33,220 bases of DNA from JBAWWY01 sp037144355 (GTDB taxonomy: Bacteria; Bacillota; Clostridia; Peptostreptococcales; Anaerovoracaceae), in the NCBI GenBank assembly GCA_037144355.1, contig JBAWWY010000016.1:1-33220 (forward strand), given 5' to 3'. Of the stretch, positions 1 to 7,321 are shown piece by piece. Position 1 is the first letter of the stretch. Each line of letters opens with the position of its first letter. Below the pieces are notes generated by a model, which saw nothing but the letters and a program-made list of their open reading frames with translations, had not been told where the DNA came from and did not search any database. Both the position numbers and the translations under genes were made by a program.

Positions 1-73
1 AAAGATCGCTTACGTACCGGAAGTACGCTGTGGTTCGGTGGGGGTTTTGTTTCTCATCTAACGAAAAATCATC
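1..73. repeat. Direct repeat, copy 1
   Basis: A 73-bp unit starting AAAGATCGCTTACG and ending CGAAAAATCATC, repeated at 302-374 with one difference (A at 56, G at 357). It contains a short dyad, CGTAC-CGGAA-GTACG. It begins exactly at the window edge, so the unit may extend further left. One frame is open through both copies, but the second copy has no upstream start codon, so I treat it as non-coding. Confidence 0.9.
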
Positions 74-136
74 GTCGCGAACTTCGCAAATCCTATCATC
101 TGAAATGCTTAAGTGTCAAAAGAACGTTCCGCTACT

Positions 137-173
137 AGTTCACCCAATTTGCGAAGCAAATAGTAGGTGAACT
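137..173. repeat. Two-step hairpin with TTTGC-GAA-GCAAA core
   Basis: The outer arms AGTTCACC (137-144) and GGTGAACT (166-173) are exact reverse complements. The inner arms ATTTGC (147-152) and GCAAAT (156-161) close a GAA loop. The same core with different outer arms occurs at 7257-7287, so this looks like a dispersed REP-like hairpin rather than a terminator; no T-run follows. Confidence 0.7.
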
Positions 174-189
174 TATGCAATGAAACCAC

Positions 190-210
190 AAATCTATGAT
201 TTATAGATTT
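190..210. repeat. Small hairpin
   Basis: AAATCTAT (190-197) and ATAGATTT (203-210) form an 8-bp perfect stem with a 5-nt loop. It lies between the two direct repeats in a stretch without any credible gene. Function unknown. Confidence 0.6.
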
Positions 211-301
211 CTACTGCCTACAGAGGGCTTCTTTATTCGTCCTATGGGATTTTAGCTGCGCAATCTAAATTTACTATGTTCTATGTTGGTTTTTTATTTA
301 T

Positions 302-374
302 AAAGATCGCTTACGTACCGGAAGTACGCTGTGGTTCGGTGGGGGTTTTGTTTCTCGTCTAACGAAAAATCATC
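302..374. repeat. Direct repeat, copy 2
   Basis: Second copy of the 73-bp unit at 1-73, with 72 of 73 positions identical. Weaker similarity continues past the core: both copies are later followed by a GTCAAAAG string (115-122 and 391-398), with material missing between in this copy. The promoter of the immunity-like gene starts about 37 bp downstream. The whole 1-509 stretch holds these repeats, hairpins and that promoter; I see no gene in it. Confidence 0.9.
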
Positions 375-410
375 TATGCGATTCTTGCATGTCAAAAGTG
401 CACTCTCAAG

Positions 411-419
411 TGATATAAT
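411..419 (+). promoter_or_regulatory. Extended -10 promoter of the Imm5-like gene
   Basis: TGATATAAT is a perfect extended -10 element (TG at 411-412, TATAAT at 414-419). No good -35 sits 17 bp upstream, which is typical of extended -10 promoters. It would give a leader of roughly 85 nt before the ATG at 510. Confidence 0.55.
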
Positions 420-509
420 TAAGTGAAAGTATATTAAAATGACAAGTAAAATATTCTAGCATATTAAAATAATTTTGAAAGATATTAATCGCATTTTAAA
501 GGGGTGAAT

Positions 510-1082
510 ATGAGAAAGCTGCTTGTTACTAGAGAAAGTCCATGCATTCAACCAATTAGGGAATTGATAGAAAAGCAAAATCATAGGACACTCGTAGCCT
601 GGGTCATAGATTGCGCAGAACATGTCCTCGCAATTTTCGAAGAAAGACACCCTGTCGACAGCCGGCCAAGAGACGCTCTAAAAGCTGCGGAAGCTTGGGC
701 TTGTGGAGATATCAAGATGCCGATAGCAAAAAAGGCTGCACATGCCGCTCATAATGCGGCGACTGAGGTCGAAGATGATCCAGCTGCCTGCGCCGCGGCA
801 CGCGCAATGGGACATGTTGTTGGAACTGTCCATGTGGAAACCCATGCAATTGGGTTGATCATTTATGGAATTACTGCAGTTATTTATGCTTCAAAAGAAA
901 TTAATACCGATGATGTAATTGCCAGGGAATGTAAATTCTTTTATGAACGCTTGAAATACTGGGAAGAAAATATCGAAGTTGAAGAAAGAAGGTGGGCACC
1001 ATTTCTATTGAGAGATGATGTGCCAAATAAGGAGAAGCAACTTCGAGAAAAAGCAGAACAAAAAAAGAAAAAAGCATTATAA
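510..1082 (+). CDS. Imm5-like putative immunity protein
   Basis: About 190 aa, soluble, alpha-helical. The central part (DALKAAEAWACGD, KKAAHAAHNAA, DPAACAAARAMGH, VHVETHAIG) matches my recall of the Imm5-like domain, an Ala/His-rich helical domain found in predicted immunity proteins of bacterial polymorphic toxin systems. The C-terminus is a Lys/Glu-rich charged tail. I chose ATG 510 because AAAGGGGTGA ends 5 nt before it; a GTG at 504 overlaps that ribosome binding site and is less likely. It stands alone: no toxin gene lies within the window, and upstream is the repeat block. Its base use (many GCC, GCG, GCA alanine codons) looks richer in GC than its neighbours, which could mean transfer. 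The family assignment rests on motif recall; the immunity role is inferred from the family name and untested here. Confidence 0.6.
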   Translation: MRKLLVTRESPCIQPIRELIEKQNHRTLVAWVIDCAEHVLAIFEERHPVDSRPRDALKAAEAWACGDIKMPIAKKAAHAAHNAATEVEDDPAACAAARAMGHVVGTVHVETHAIGLIIYGITAVIYASKEINTDDVIARECKFFYERLKYWEENIEVEERRWAPFLLRDDVPNKEKQLREKAEQKKKKAL

Positions 1083-1108
1083 AGAGGAAAATGGGAAACT
1101 GTCAATGG

Positions 1109-1156
1109 AAAAGCTGATCCAAGTGGTTAATTGAAAGCACATGGGCCAGCTTTTTT
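1109..1156. terminator. Bidirectional terminator between convergent genes
   Basis: AAAAGCTG (1109-1116) pairs with CAGCTTTTTT (1147-1156). A second paired step, CCA/TGG, lies inside it, with a long loop. The T-run favours the + strand (end of the Imm5-like gene), but the A-run makes it usable on the - strand too, for the transporter ending at 1210. Confidence 0.5.
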
Positions 1157-1209
1157 ATGAGCAAATTATGAATTTCATATTGATTTTGTCTTTATTTTTA
1201 CCAATTGAA

Positions 1210-2490
1210 TTATCTTGCAAGGTGCTTGCGGCTGATAAAAAGAATAATTCCTCCTGCTAGGAAAAGGAAGATAATGGACCCCATTGCAAACGAAGACCTG
1301 CCTGTTGCCGCAGCAATCAATGCATATAGCAACGGTCCGAGAATTGCTGCAAACTTTCCAAAGATATCGAAGAACCCAAAATATTCATTAGATCTTTCCG
1401 GAGGTATAAGCTTTCCAAAATAGGAACGGGATAATGCTTGAATACCACCCTGGCAGGTCCCAACCATGACAGCTAATATCCAGAACAGGTTAAGAGCTTG
1501 TTTATTGTCAAGAAAGCCCTGCTCCATTCCAAAACCCATATAGAATCCCATTATGCAAATAAAGAAATATATTATTATTGCAGAAATAATCATATTTATA
1601 GTACCAAATTTACTTGATAGTAGGGAGAATAAAATTGCACACGGAAATGCAACAAGCTGTGTAACAAGAAGTGCCAAAATCATGCCGGTTCCATCAAGGC
1701 CCAAAGTGGCCCCGTAAGACGTAGCCATATGAATTACTGTATTTACCCCGTCGATATAAAAGAAATAGGCAACCATGAACAATAAGATGCCTTTATTGGC
1801 AACTATGTTTTTTATGGTGTCCCAAATGTTTCTAAAAGCAAAAACCAGTAAACCGGAAGGAGGGAGTTCAATATAATGTGTCTGCTTGATATTCTTTAAA
1901 AATGGGATACTAAAAACCAGCCACCAAGCCGCCGTGATTATAAGTGATAGTTTTACTGCTTGAACTGAATCAACTCCAATTTTTTCACCAAACATGATTA
2001 GCAATATGGACATTACGAAGGGTATGGTGCTGCCACCTATGTAACCCATCCCATAGCCCCAGGCTGAAACCCTGTCCATTTTTTCTTTAGTTGTTACATC
2101 TGTCAGAAATGAATCATAAAATAGTAAGCTGCCAGCCCAACCGATATTTGACAAAACATAACCAAGCAACATCAATTGCCAATTGTCAACGAAAGCATTG
2201 AAAATTGTAAATAGTAAACCGACAATCAAGAATCCGGTAAACAGTTTCTTCTTCATTCCTTTGAAATCGGCAATTGCTCCAAGGAATGGTGCTAGAATCG
2301 CCAGGGTAAAGGTAGTTATGGAAGTCCCGATTCCCCACCAGACATCTCCCACAATACCAGCTTCCTTGCAAACACTAACGAAGTATATTGGGAAAATAGC
2401 AGCTATCATGATTGTTGCATAGGCTGAATTGGCAAAATCATACATTATCCAATTTCGTTCACGCTTGTTGAACTTGTTTATATTTTCCAT
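1210..2490 (-). CDS. MFS transporter, UMF1 (Atg22-like) family
   Basis: A 426-aa integral membrane protein with about 12 hydrophobic segments. The N-terminal RNWIMYDFANSAYAT signature is characteristic of the UMF1/Atg22 branch of the major facilitator superfamily, as are GAIADFKG at the cytoplasmic loop 2-3 region and the SRSYFGKLIP stretch in the second half. Yeast Atg22 exports amino acids from the vacuole; the bacterial substrates are mostly unknown, so I name no substrate. Start: ATG 2490 follows AAGAGGTGG at good spacing. It lies 19 nt after the stop of the phosphodiesterase gene on the same strand, so it is very probably the third gene of the helicase operon. Full length for the family, no visible defects. 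Confidence 0.85.
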   Translation of the reverse strand: MENINKFNKRERNWIMYDFANSAYATIMIAAIFPIYFVSVCKEAGIVGDVWWGIGTSITTFTLAILAPFLGAIADFKGMKKKLFTGFLIVGLLFTIFNAFVDNWQLMLLGYVLSNIGWAGSLLFYDSFLTDVTTKEKMDRVSAWGYGMGYIGGSTIPFVMSILLIMFGEKIGVDSVQAVKLSLIITAAWWLVFSIPFLKNIKQTHYIELPPSGLLVFAFRNIWDTIKNIVANKGILLFMVAYFFYIDGVNTVIHMATSYGATLGLDGTGMILALLVTQLVAFPCAILFSLLSSKFGTINMIISAIIIYFFICIMGFYMGFGMEQGFLDNKQALNLFWILAVMVGTCQGGIQALSRSYFGKLIPPERSNEYFGFFDIFGKFAAILGPLLYALIAAATGRSSFAMGSIIFLFLAGGIILFISRKHLAR

Positions 2491-2509
2491 CTTCCACCTC
2501 TTGTTTTGA

Positions 2510-3778
2510 TTATTTTAGTATTTCAGTTCTTAACTTTCCATCCATATCCCAAGGGGAAATGCCTAGTATTTTACAAGCAAGAGGGGCGATTTCCAGTAAA
2601 TTTCCTCCGCTAAAATGAAAGTTGCTCTTAAATCTTGGCCCAAATCCCATGTAAAATGTATTGTAAGCTCCTCCAATAACAGAATATCCATGGTTCGCTT
2701 TGTGGGAATGCTTCACATTATTAAGTAGCTCACAATTAGATTTGGCAGAAAGACCGAAAATGCAATCCTTGCTAAAACCTGATTGAACGAACTCATCTTT
2801 GTCTAGATAACCATTTAAGCCAGTATTTGGAGAATTAAAGCCTTGTTCAACAATTTTTCGCACATCATTCTCAAGTTTTTCAAAATCATTAATGGATTTA
2901 TTCTTATAATTCAAGTAGCAGAAACAGGAGCCTCCACAGCATTTCAACCATGCTTTCCAATGGTTTATTTTCCCAGAGGGGTGATATTCTATTAGCCCCG
3001 CATCTTCAAAGAGGAAGTTTGGGTTGACTGATTTTTCCACATTTGTCATGCCATGATCGCTGAATATGATTACATGATAATCTTCGGGAGGATTAACCGA
3101 AGCTAAAGCTTCCATAAGTTTCCCTATTCTATTATCCATCCGCGAAACCGCATTACGCGCTTCAATGGAATCTACACCATATGTATGCTTGTTGGTATCG
3201 GCATCGGTAAAATGAAGAAGCATGAGGTCTGGATTCTTTTCTCTAATCAAGTCACACATAGTCAGACAGGAAACATCATCAAGTCCAGGTTGTGAAACAC
3301 CCTTAAGTTTATTGAAATATTTAAATACAGTTTTTAATGTTAATAAAGGATTTCCGAAGGCAAGGGAAAGAAAAGCCTGGTTTTCGTAAGGTTTGGTAGG
3401 TAAAATTTCAGGGATATTGTATTTGATTTTTGCGCCTGCGGTAACGGGCCAAAGGATGCTGGCAACAATCAAGCCGTTTAATCTAGCCTGATCATACAAG
3501 GTTGGAACTTTAATGTCCTTTGAAAACCAAAACCAGGAGGGATTGGGCTCTTCTGGAATAGGCATGACATTGTCATAAATACCATGATTTAATGGATTGG
3601 AGCCAGTTATTACCGATGCATGTATCGGATATGTATTAGAAACAAAAATAGGGGATACGTCATCAATTAAGAATCCATCCCCGATAATTTTCCTCACAAA
3701 AGGACCTTGCTTCAATAATTCCAGATCAGATTGCGATAAAGCATCCAATGAGACTATTAATAGCTTATTTTTTCCCAT
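2510..3778 (-). CDS. Type I phosphodiesterase / nucleotide pyrophosphatase family protein (alkaline phosphatase superfamily)
   Basis: A 422-aa protein. It has the two-metal hydrolase layout of the NPP/phosphodiesterase family: an early Asp (D12 in IVSLDAL), a Thr nucleophile in NTYPIHASVITG (about T49), then FTDADTNKHTYG, FSDHGM and a late ANHGYS histidine. It should hydrolyse a phosphodiester or pyrophosphate bond; the substrate cannot be read from sequence. There is no signal peptide, so it is likely cytoplasmic. The frame stays open upstream across the Ser-rich tail of the helicase gene, but MGKNKLLIVSLDAL is the natural first strand of the fold, so I start at 3778. It overlaps the helicase stop by 14 nt with AAGGA only 2 nt before ATG, suggesting translation coupled to the helicase. 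A run of cysteines (CCGGSCFC) near the middle is unusual. Confidence 0.85.
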   Translation of the reverse strand: MGKNKLLIVSLDALSQSDLELLKQGPFVRKIIGDGFLIDDVSPIFVSNTYPIHASVITGSNPLNHGIYDNVMPIPEEPNPSWFWFSKDIKVPTLYDQARLNGLIVASILWPVTAGAKIKYNIPEILPTKPYENQAFLSLAFGNPLLTLKTVFKYFNKLKGVSQPGLDDVSCLTMCDLIREKNPDLMLLHFTDADTNKHTYGVDSIEARNAVSRMDNRIGKLMEALASVNPPEDYHVIIFSDHGMTNVEKSVNPNFLFEDAGLIEYHPSGKINHWKAWLKCCGGSCFCYLNYKNKSINDFEKLENDVRKIVEQGFNSPNTGLNGYLDKDEFVQSGFSKDCIFGLSAKSNCELLNNVKHSHKANHGYSVIGGAYNTFYMGFGPRFKSNFHFSGGNLLEIAPLACKILGISPWDMDGKLRTEILK

Positions 3779-5690
3779 AATCCTTATTATCCCGCTTATT
3801 TCTATTTGGGCCGCTAGTTGACGATTCACTGCGTGAAGAGCCGCTTCTAGATGAATTATTGGATGAGCTGCTTCCACCACTACCGCCACTTCCGCTTCGT
3901 TGCGAGCTGCTGGAAGAACCGCTTCTTGAAGAGCTTCCGGAAGAACTTCCGTAGGAGCTGCCAGAGGAATTTCCTCTATTTCCGCCGCTGCTGTTGAATC
4001 TATTGCTTCCTTGATTTCTCGAAGAATTGCCAGAGTAACTACCTCTGTTGCCGCCGCTTCTTTCCTTTGGAGCTTGTCTAGCACCAGCAAGTTCTACAGA
4101 GACATTTTTACCGTGATGGCTGAACCCTTTCATAGCTTCTATAACGCTGTCAGCTTTTTCAGCTGGAATTTCAACAAAAGAGAAGTCCTTATAAATATCA
4201 ATTGCGCCAATAGTTTTCCCGGATATTCCTGCCAATGAGGCAATTCCAGAAACAATATTGGAAGGTTGTAGGCCCAATGCACTCCCTGCATTAATAAACA
4301 ATCTTGTCATAATTCTGGCAGTTTTAGCAAATTCAGTATCAAATTCGTTTTCCTGCTGTAGTTTTTCTATTTCTTCAAATGCTATCATGAACAATGCCGA
4401 TGCAATATCCAAAGATGTTATATATTTATCATCTGATTCAATTTCAGCGCCCTTTGTTTCCTGCATTATTTTCTCGATATAGGCATTGTATTTAGAGTAG
4501 GATCCTTCCTGTAAAACAGCTCTAACCTTGTCAAAAGCTGCTTCGATTTTCCTTCCAGTAATATCGGAAACCGTAGGAGGATGAATCTGGGTAATTTCAG
4601 ATTTTGTATATCTCATAATATCTCTTAGCTTGTAAATTTCTCTGCCGAAGATAAATGAATAGGAGATACCTTTTTTACCAGCTCTTCCGGTTCTACCAAT
4701 TCTATGCACGTAATATTCTTCATCATTGGGAATATCAAAGTTGAATACAGCTTCAATATCATTTACATCTATTCCTCTTGCAGCAACATCAGTTGCAACC
4801 AGGATTTGAATGGTTCCTTTTCTGAATTTTGCCATAACCCTGTCGCGTTCTGATTGTTTCATATCTCCATGAAGAGATTCAGCAGAATATCCACGGGTTT
4901 GAAGATTGGCAGTAGTCTCGTCTACTTTTCTCTTTGTATTGCAAAAAACCAGGCCTAAATTAATATCGTTTGCATCAATTAGCCTAGTCAAAAGTTCAAG
5001 TTTGGAAGATTCCCTTACTTCAATATAGAACTGATCAATAAGAGGAACTGTCAATTCCTTGTGAGCTGTCTGCAAATGTATAGGATTCTTTTGATACTTG
5101 TTGGTTATTTCCAAAATGCCTTTTGGCATGGTGGCTGAAAACAGCAAAGTCTGTTTTTCCATAGTAAGGTCTTCCAAGATAGTATCGATATCTTCTCTAA
5201 AACCCATATTAAGCATTTCATCGGCTTCGTCAAGAATAATCATCTTAAGTCCGTCAAGCTTGAGGGTCCTTCTTCTCATATGATCCATTACCCTGCCAGG
5301 AGTTCCAATTATTATCTGTGGGTGTTTTTTCAATGCCAGTATTTGTCTGTCTATGGATTGGCCACCATAGATGGGAAGTGAATGGACTCCCTTGGTATAT
5401 TTTGAAACCGCATTGATTTCTTCTGAAACTTGAACGGCAAGTTCTCTAGTTGGACATAAAATAAGCACTTGAACGCACTTTTGTGTCATGTCAAGCATTT
5501 CAATTGCTGGAATACCAAATGCACAAGTTTTGCCTGTTCCTGTTTGTGCTTGTCCTATTATATCTTTACCTTGAAGAATTTGTGGAATTGCCAATGACTG
5601 AATGGGGGTTGCTTCTTCAAAGCCCATTTCACTAATTGCTTTTTCAATTTCCTTTGATAGATTTAGATCTTTAAAAAATATGTTACTCAT
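3765..5690 (-). CDS. DEAD-box ATP-dependent RNA helicase (DeaD/CshA/DbpA type) with low-complexity Ser-rich tail
   Basis: A 641-aa RNA helicase. All core motifs are visible: Q-motif (PIQS), I (AQTGTGKT), Ia (PTRELA), Ib (GTPGR), II (DEAD), III (SAT), V (ATDVAARGID) and VI (HRIGRTGRAG). After a linker comes a DbpA-type RNA-binding domain (GIASLAGISGKTIGAID to VSVELAG). The last ~104 residues (from about 538) are almost wholly Ser, Gly, Arg and Asn, ending in a basic cap (NKRDNKDYGKK). Such tails bind RNA and can drive condensation; here they are Ser-rich rather than the common RGG type. Role: unwinding RNA in ribosome assembly, decay or cold adaptation. I use ATG 5690 (GGA 7 nt upstream); an in-frame start at 5735 lies upstream of the predicted transcription start. 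First gene of an operon with the phosphodiesterase and MFS genes. Confidence 0.92.
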   Translation of the reverse strand: MSNIFFKDLNLSKEIEKAISEMGFEEATPIQSLAIPQILQGKDIIGQAQTGTGKTCAFGIPAIEMLDMTQKCVQVLILCPTRELAVQVSEEINAVSKYTKGVHSLPIYGGQSIDRQILALKKHPQIIIGTPGRVMDHMRRRTLKLDGLKMIILDEADEMLNMGFREDIDTILEDLTMEKQTLLFSATMPKGILEITNKYQKNPIHLQTAHKELTVPLIDQFYIEVRESSKLELLTRLIDANDINLGLVFCNTKRKVDETTANLQTRGYSAESLHGDMKQSERDRVMAKFRKGTIQILVATDVAARGIDVNDIEAVFNFDIPNDEEYYVHRIGRTGRAGKKGISYSFIFGREIYKLRDIMRYTKSEITQIHPPTVSDITGRKIEAAFDKVRAVLQEGSYSKYNAYIEKIMQETKGAEIESDDKYITSLDIASALFMIAFEEIEKLQQENEFDTEFAKTARIMTRLFINAGSALGLQPSNIVSGIASLAGISGKTIGAIDIYKDFSFVEIPAEKADSVIEAMKGFSHHGKNVSVELAGARQAPKERSGGNRGSYSGNSSRNQGSNRFNSSGGNRGNSSGSSYGSSSGSSSRSGSSSSSQRSGSGGSGGSSSSNNSSRSGSSRSESSTSGPNRNKRDNKDYGKK

Positions 5691-5733
5691 AAATTTTCCT
5701 TTTTTATTTAAAATAGTTATATCGTCCCGAATC

Positions 5734-5762
5734 ATTATAAACTAAAAACCAATAAATAGCAA
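5734..5762 (-). promoter_or_regulatory. Sigma-A promoter of the helicase operon
   Basis: On the minus strand, TTGCTA (5762-5757), a 17-bp spacer and a perfect TATAAT (5739-5734). It predicts a start near 5727 and a leader of about 37 nt before ATG 5690, which also rules out the longer in-frame start at 5735. Confidence 0.75.
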
Positions 5763-5790
5763 TATGAAGGTAAGGCTTGAAATATGATGT

Positions 5791-5826
5791 AAAAAACTGC
5801 CCGTATGTCAATACTGGCAGTTTTTT
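5791..5826 (-). terminator. Intrinsic terminator of the NCS1-hydantoinase operon
   Basis: AAAAAACTGCC (5791-5801) pairs with GGCAGTTTTTT (5816-5826); GTAT/ATAC extends the stem inside across one mismatch, closing a GTCA loop. It is symmetrical, with A-runs and T-runs on both sides. It lies just past the hydantoinase stop (5855) and before the helicase promoter, so it insulates the two operons. Confidence 0.85.
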
Positions 5827-5854
5827 CATATTGCTTAATATTTGGTTTTTAATT

Positions 5855-7234
5855 CTATAGGCAAGGAGTTTTATGTTTGATAGGTTTGCATTTTACAAAT
5901 TTTCCATAACCTTTTTCGCCTACAAATTTGCCATTGTCATAAACCAGTTTTCCTCTACTAAAGGTCATTACTGGATAGCCTTTAAGTTTTGCACCTTCCC
6001 ATATTGTGTAATCGACATCGGAGTGCATTGCTTTCTGAGTAATAGTGAAGTCAAGTTTTGGATCATAGATTACTATGTCTGCATCATGACCTGGTGCAAG
6101 TGTTCCCTTTTGATCAGCACAACCAAACATTTTGGCTACATTAGTCGAACAAATTTCAACAGCCTTATTAAAGCTTATTCTGCCTTTGTTTGCTTCACTA
6201 AGCATGTAAGGATATAGATTTTCAATACCCATGCATCCATTTGGAATTTTTGTAAAATCGTCTTTACCCCAATCTTTTTCATATGATTGGAAAGGGCAGT
6301 GGTCAGTTGCTACAGTGGCAATATCACCACGGATTATGCCGGCCCATAAAGCATCCTGACTTTCTTTTCCCTTTATTGGAGGAGAGCATACAAAGTTTCT
6401 TCCGTCTTCTCTCTTATAAACTTCTTTAGTAAAGTGAAGGTAGTGGGGGCAAGTTTCTGCAAAGATTGGATAACCTTCATCTCTAGCCTTGGTAACAGCT
6501 TCCATACCTTGAGCATTTGCCAAATGGACGATATAAAGAGGAGCATTTAAGCTCTTGGCCCATTGTATAGCTCTAAGATCAGCTTCGCCTTCGACAAATT
6601 CCGGACGACTCATATAATGATACCAAGCGGAAGTTTTGCCGGCAGCAAGAAATTCAGCGGTTAGGGAAGCGATGATGTCTCTATTTTCTGCATGAACAGC
6701 TATTAAAGCGCCAACTTCTTTTGATCTCTTGAGCACTTTATAGAAAACTCCATCAGTTACGCCAAAATCATAAACCATGAATACCTTGAAACTAGGCACT
6801 CCGAATTTTACTGAATCTGCCATTTCTTCAATTATTGCTTCATTCAAATCTGTGATTGCAGTGTGGAAAGCATAGTCAACGCAAGCTTTTGGAGCACAAA
6901 GCACATCTCTTCTTTTAACTGCGTCAACAAGGCCTTCGCCCTTTTGTTGTAGTACAAAGTCAAATACAGTTGTTACACCGCCACAAGCAGCAGCGCGGGT
7001 ACCGGCTTCGTAATCGTCGGAGGAAATAGTCCCGCCGAATGGCATTTCTAAATGGGTATGGGCGTCGATTGCGCCTGGTAGTACATATTTGCCTTTTGCA
7101 TCGATAACTTTAGTGTCTTTTAAAGGTTTGATGTTTTGACTGATCATCATAACCTTTCCGTCTTTTACTGCTATATCTGCTTTGAGAGTAGAGTAGGCAG
7201 TGATGATAGTTCCGTTTTTTATCAACAAATCCAT
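5855..7234 (-). CDS. hydA: D-hydantoinase / dihydropyrimidinase
   Basis: A 459-aa cyclic amidohydrolase that opens 5,6-dihydropyrimidine or 5-substituted hydantoin rings to N-carbamoyl amino acids. The binuclear zinc site is complete: H59 and H61 (DAHTH), carbamylated K150 (SFK), H181 (VHAENR), H237 (VHLAN) and D311 (ATDHCPF); the substrate-binding Tyr155 follows K150. Numbering agrees closely with characterised D-hydantoinases. Soluble and full length. ATG 7234 follows GGGAGGT. It is 87 nt downstream of an NCS1 permease on the same strand, which fits import and hydrolysis of a hydantoin, dihydropyrimidine or related base. No carbamoyl amidohydrolase is next door, so the second step must be encoded elsewhere or the product is used differently. 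Dihydropyrimidinase versus hydantoinase cannot be separated from sequence alone. Confidence 0.93.
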   Translation of the reverse strand: MDLLIKNGTIITAYSTLKADIAVKDGKVMMISQNIKPLKDTKVIDAKGKYVLPGAIDAHTHLEMPFGGTISSDDYEAGTRAAACGGVTTVFDFVLQQKGEGLVDAVKRRDVLCAPKACVDYAFHTAITDLNEAIIEEMADSVKFGVPSFKVFMVYDFGVTDGVFYKVLKRSKEVGALIAVHAENRDIIASLTAEFLAAGKTSAWYHYMSRPEFVEGEADLRAIQWAKSLNAPLYIVHLANAQGMEAVTKARDEGYPIFAETCPHYLHFTKEVYKREDGRNFVCSPPIKGKESQDALWAGIIRGDIATVATDHCPFQSYEKDWGKDDFTKIPNGCMGIENLYPYMLSEANKGRISFNKAVEICSTNVAKMFGCADQKGTLAPGHDADIVIYDPKLDFTITQKAMHSDVDYTIWEGAKLKGYPVMTFSRGKLVYDNGKFVGEKGYGKFVKCKPIKHKTPCL

Positions 7235-7256
7235 TAGCTTTACCTCCCTGAATTGA

Positions 7257-7287
7257 GTAGAAGCCTTTGCGGAGCAAAAGCTTCTAC
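7257..7287. repeat. Intergenic hairpin, TTTGC-GGA-GCAAA core
   Basis: GTAGAAGC (7257-7264) pairs with GCTTCTAC (7280-7287). Inside, TTTGC (7266-7270) pairs with GCAAA (7274-7278) around a GGA loop, with a single C/A mismatch between the two steps. On the minus strand it lies between the NCS1 and hydantoinase genes, 23 nt before the hydantoinase start. No T-run follows in that direction, so it may stabilise or process the mRNA rather than end it. Shares its core with the hairpin at 137-173. Confidence 0.7.
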
Positions 7288-7321
7288 TATTAAAAATCTA
7301 ATAACTAGTTCGTTTTAATTT

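Noticed and set aside
1..135. Open frame through the first repeat copy
   Set aside because: Both copies stay open in this frame, but the second has no start codon upstream before a stop at 266. Shared openness follows from recent duplication, not proof of coding.
3779..4090. Open frame of about 104 codons extending the phosphodiesterase upstream (Ala/Glu-rich)
   Set aside because: It is the helicase's Ser/Gly-rich tail read in another frame. The natural first strand of the phosphodiesterase begins at MGKNKLL, so the extension is compositional.
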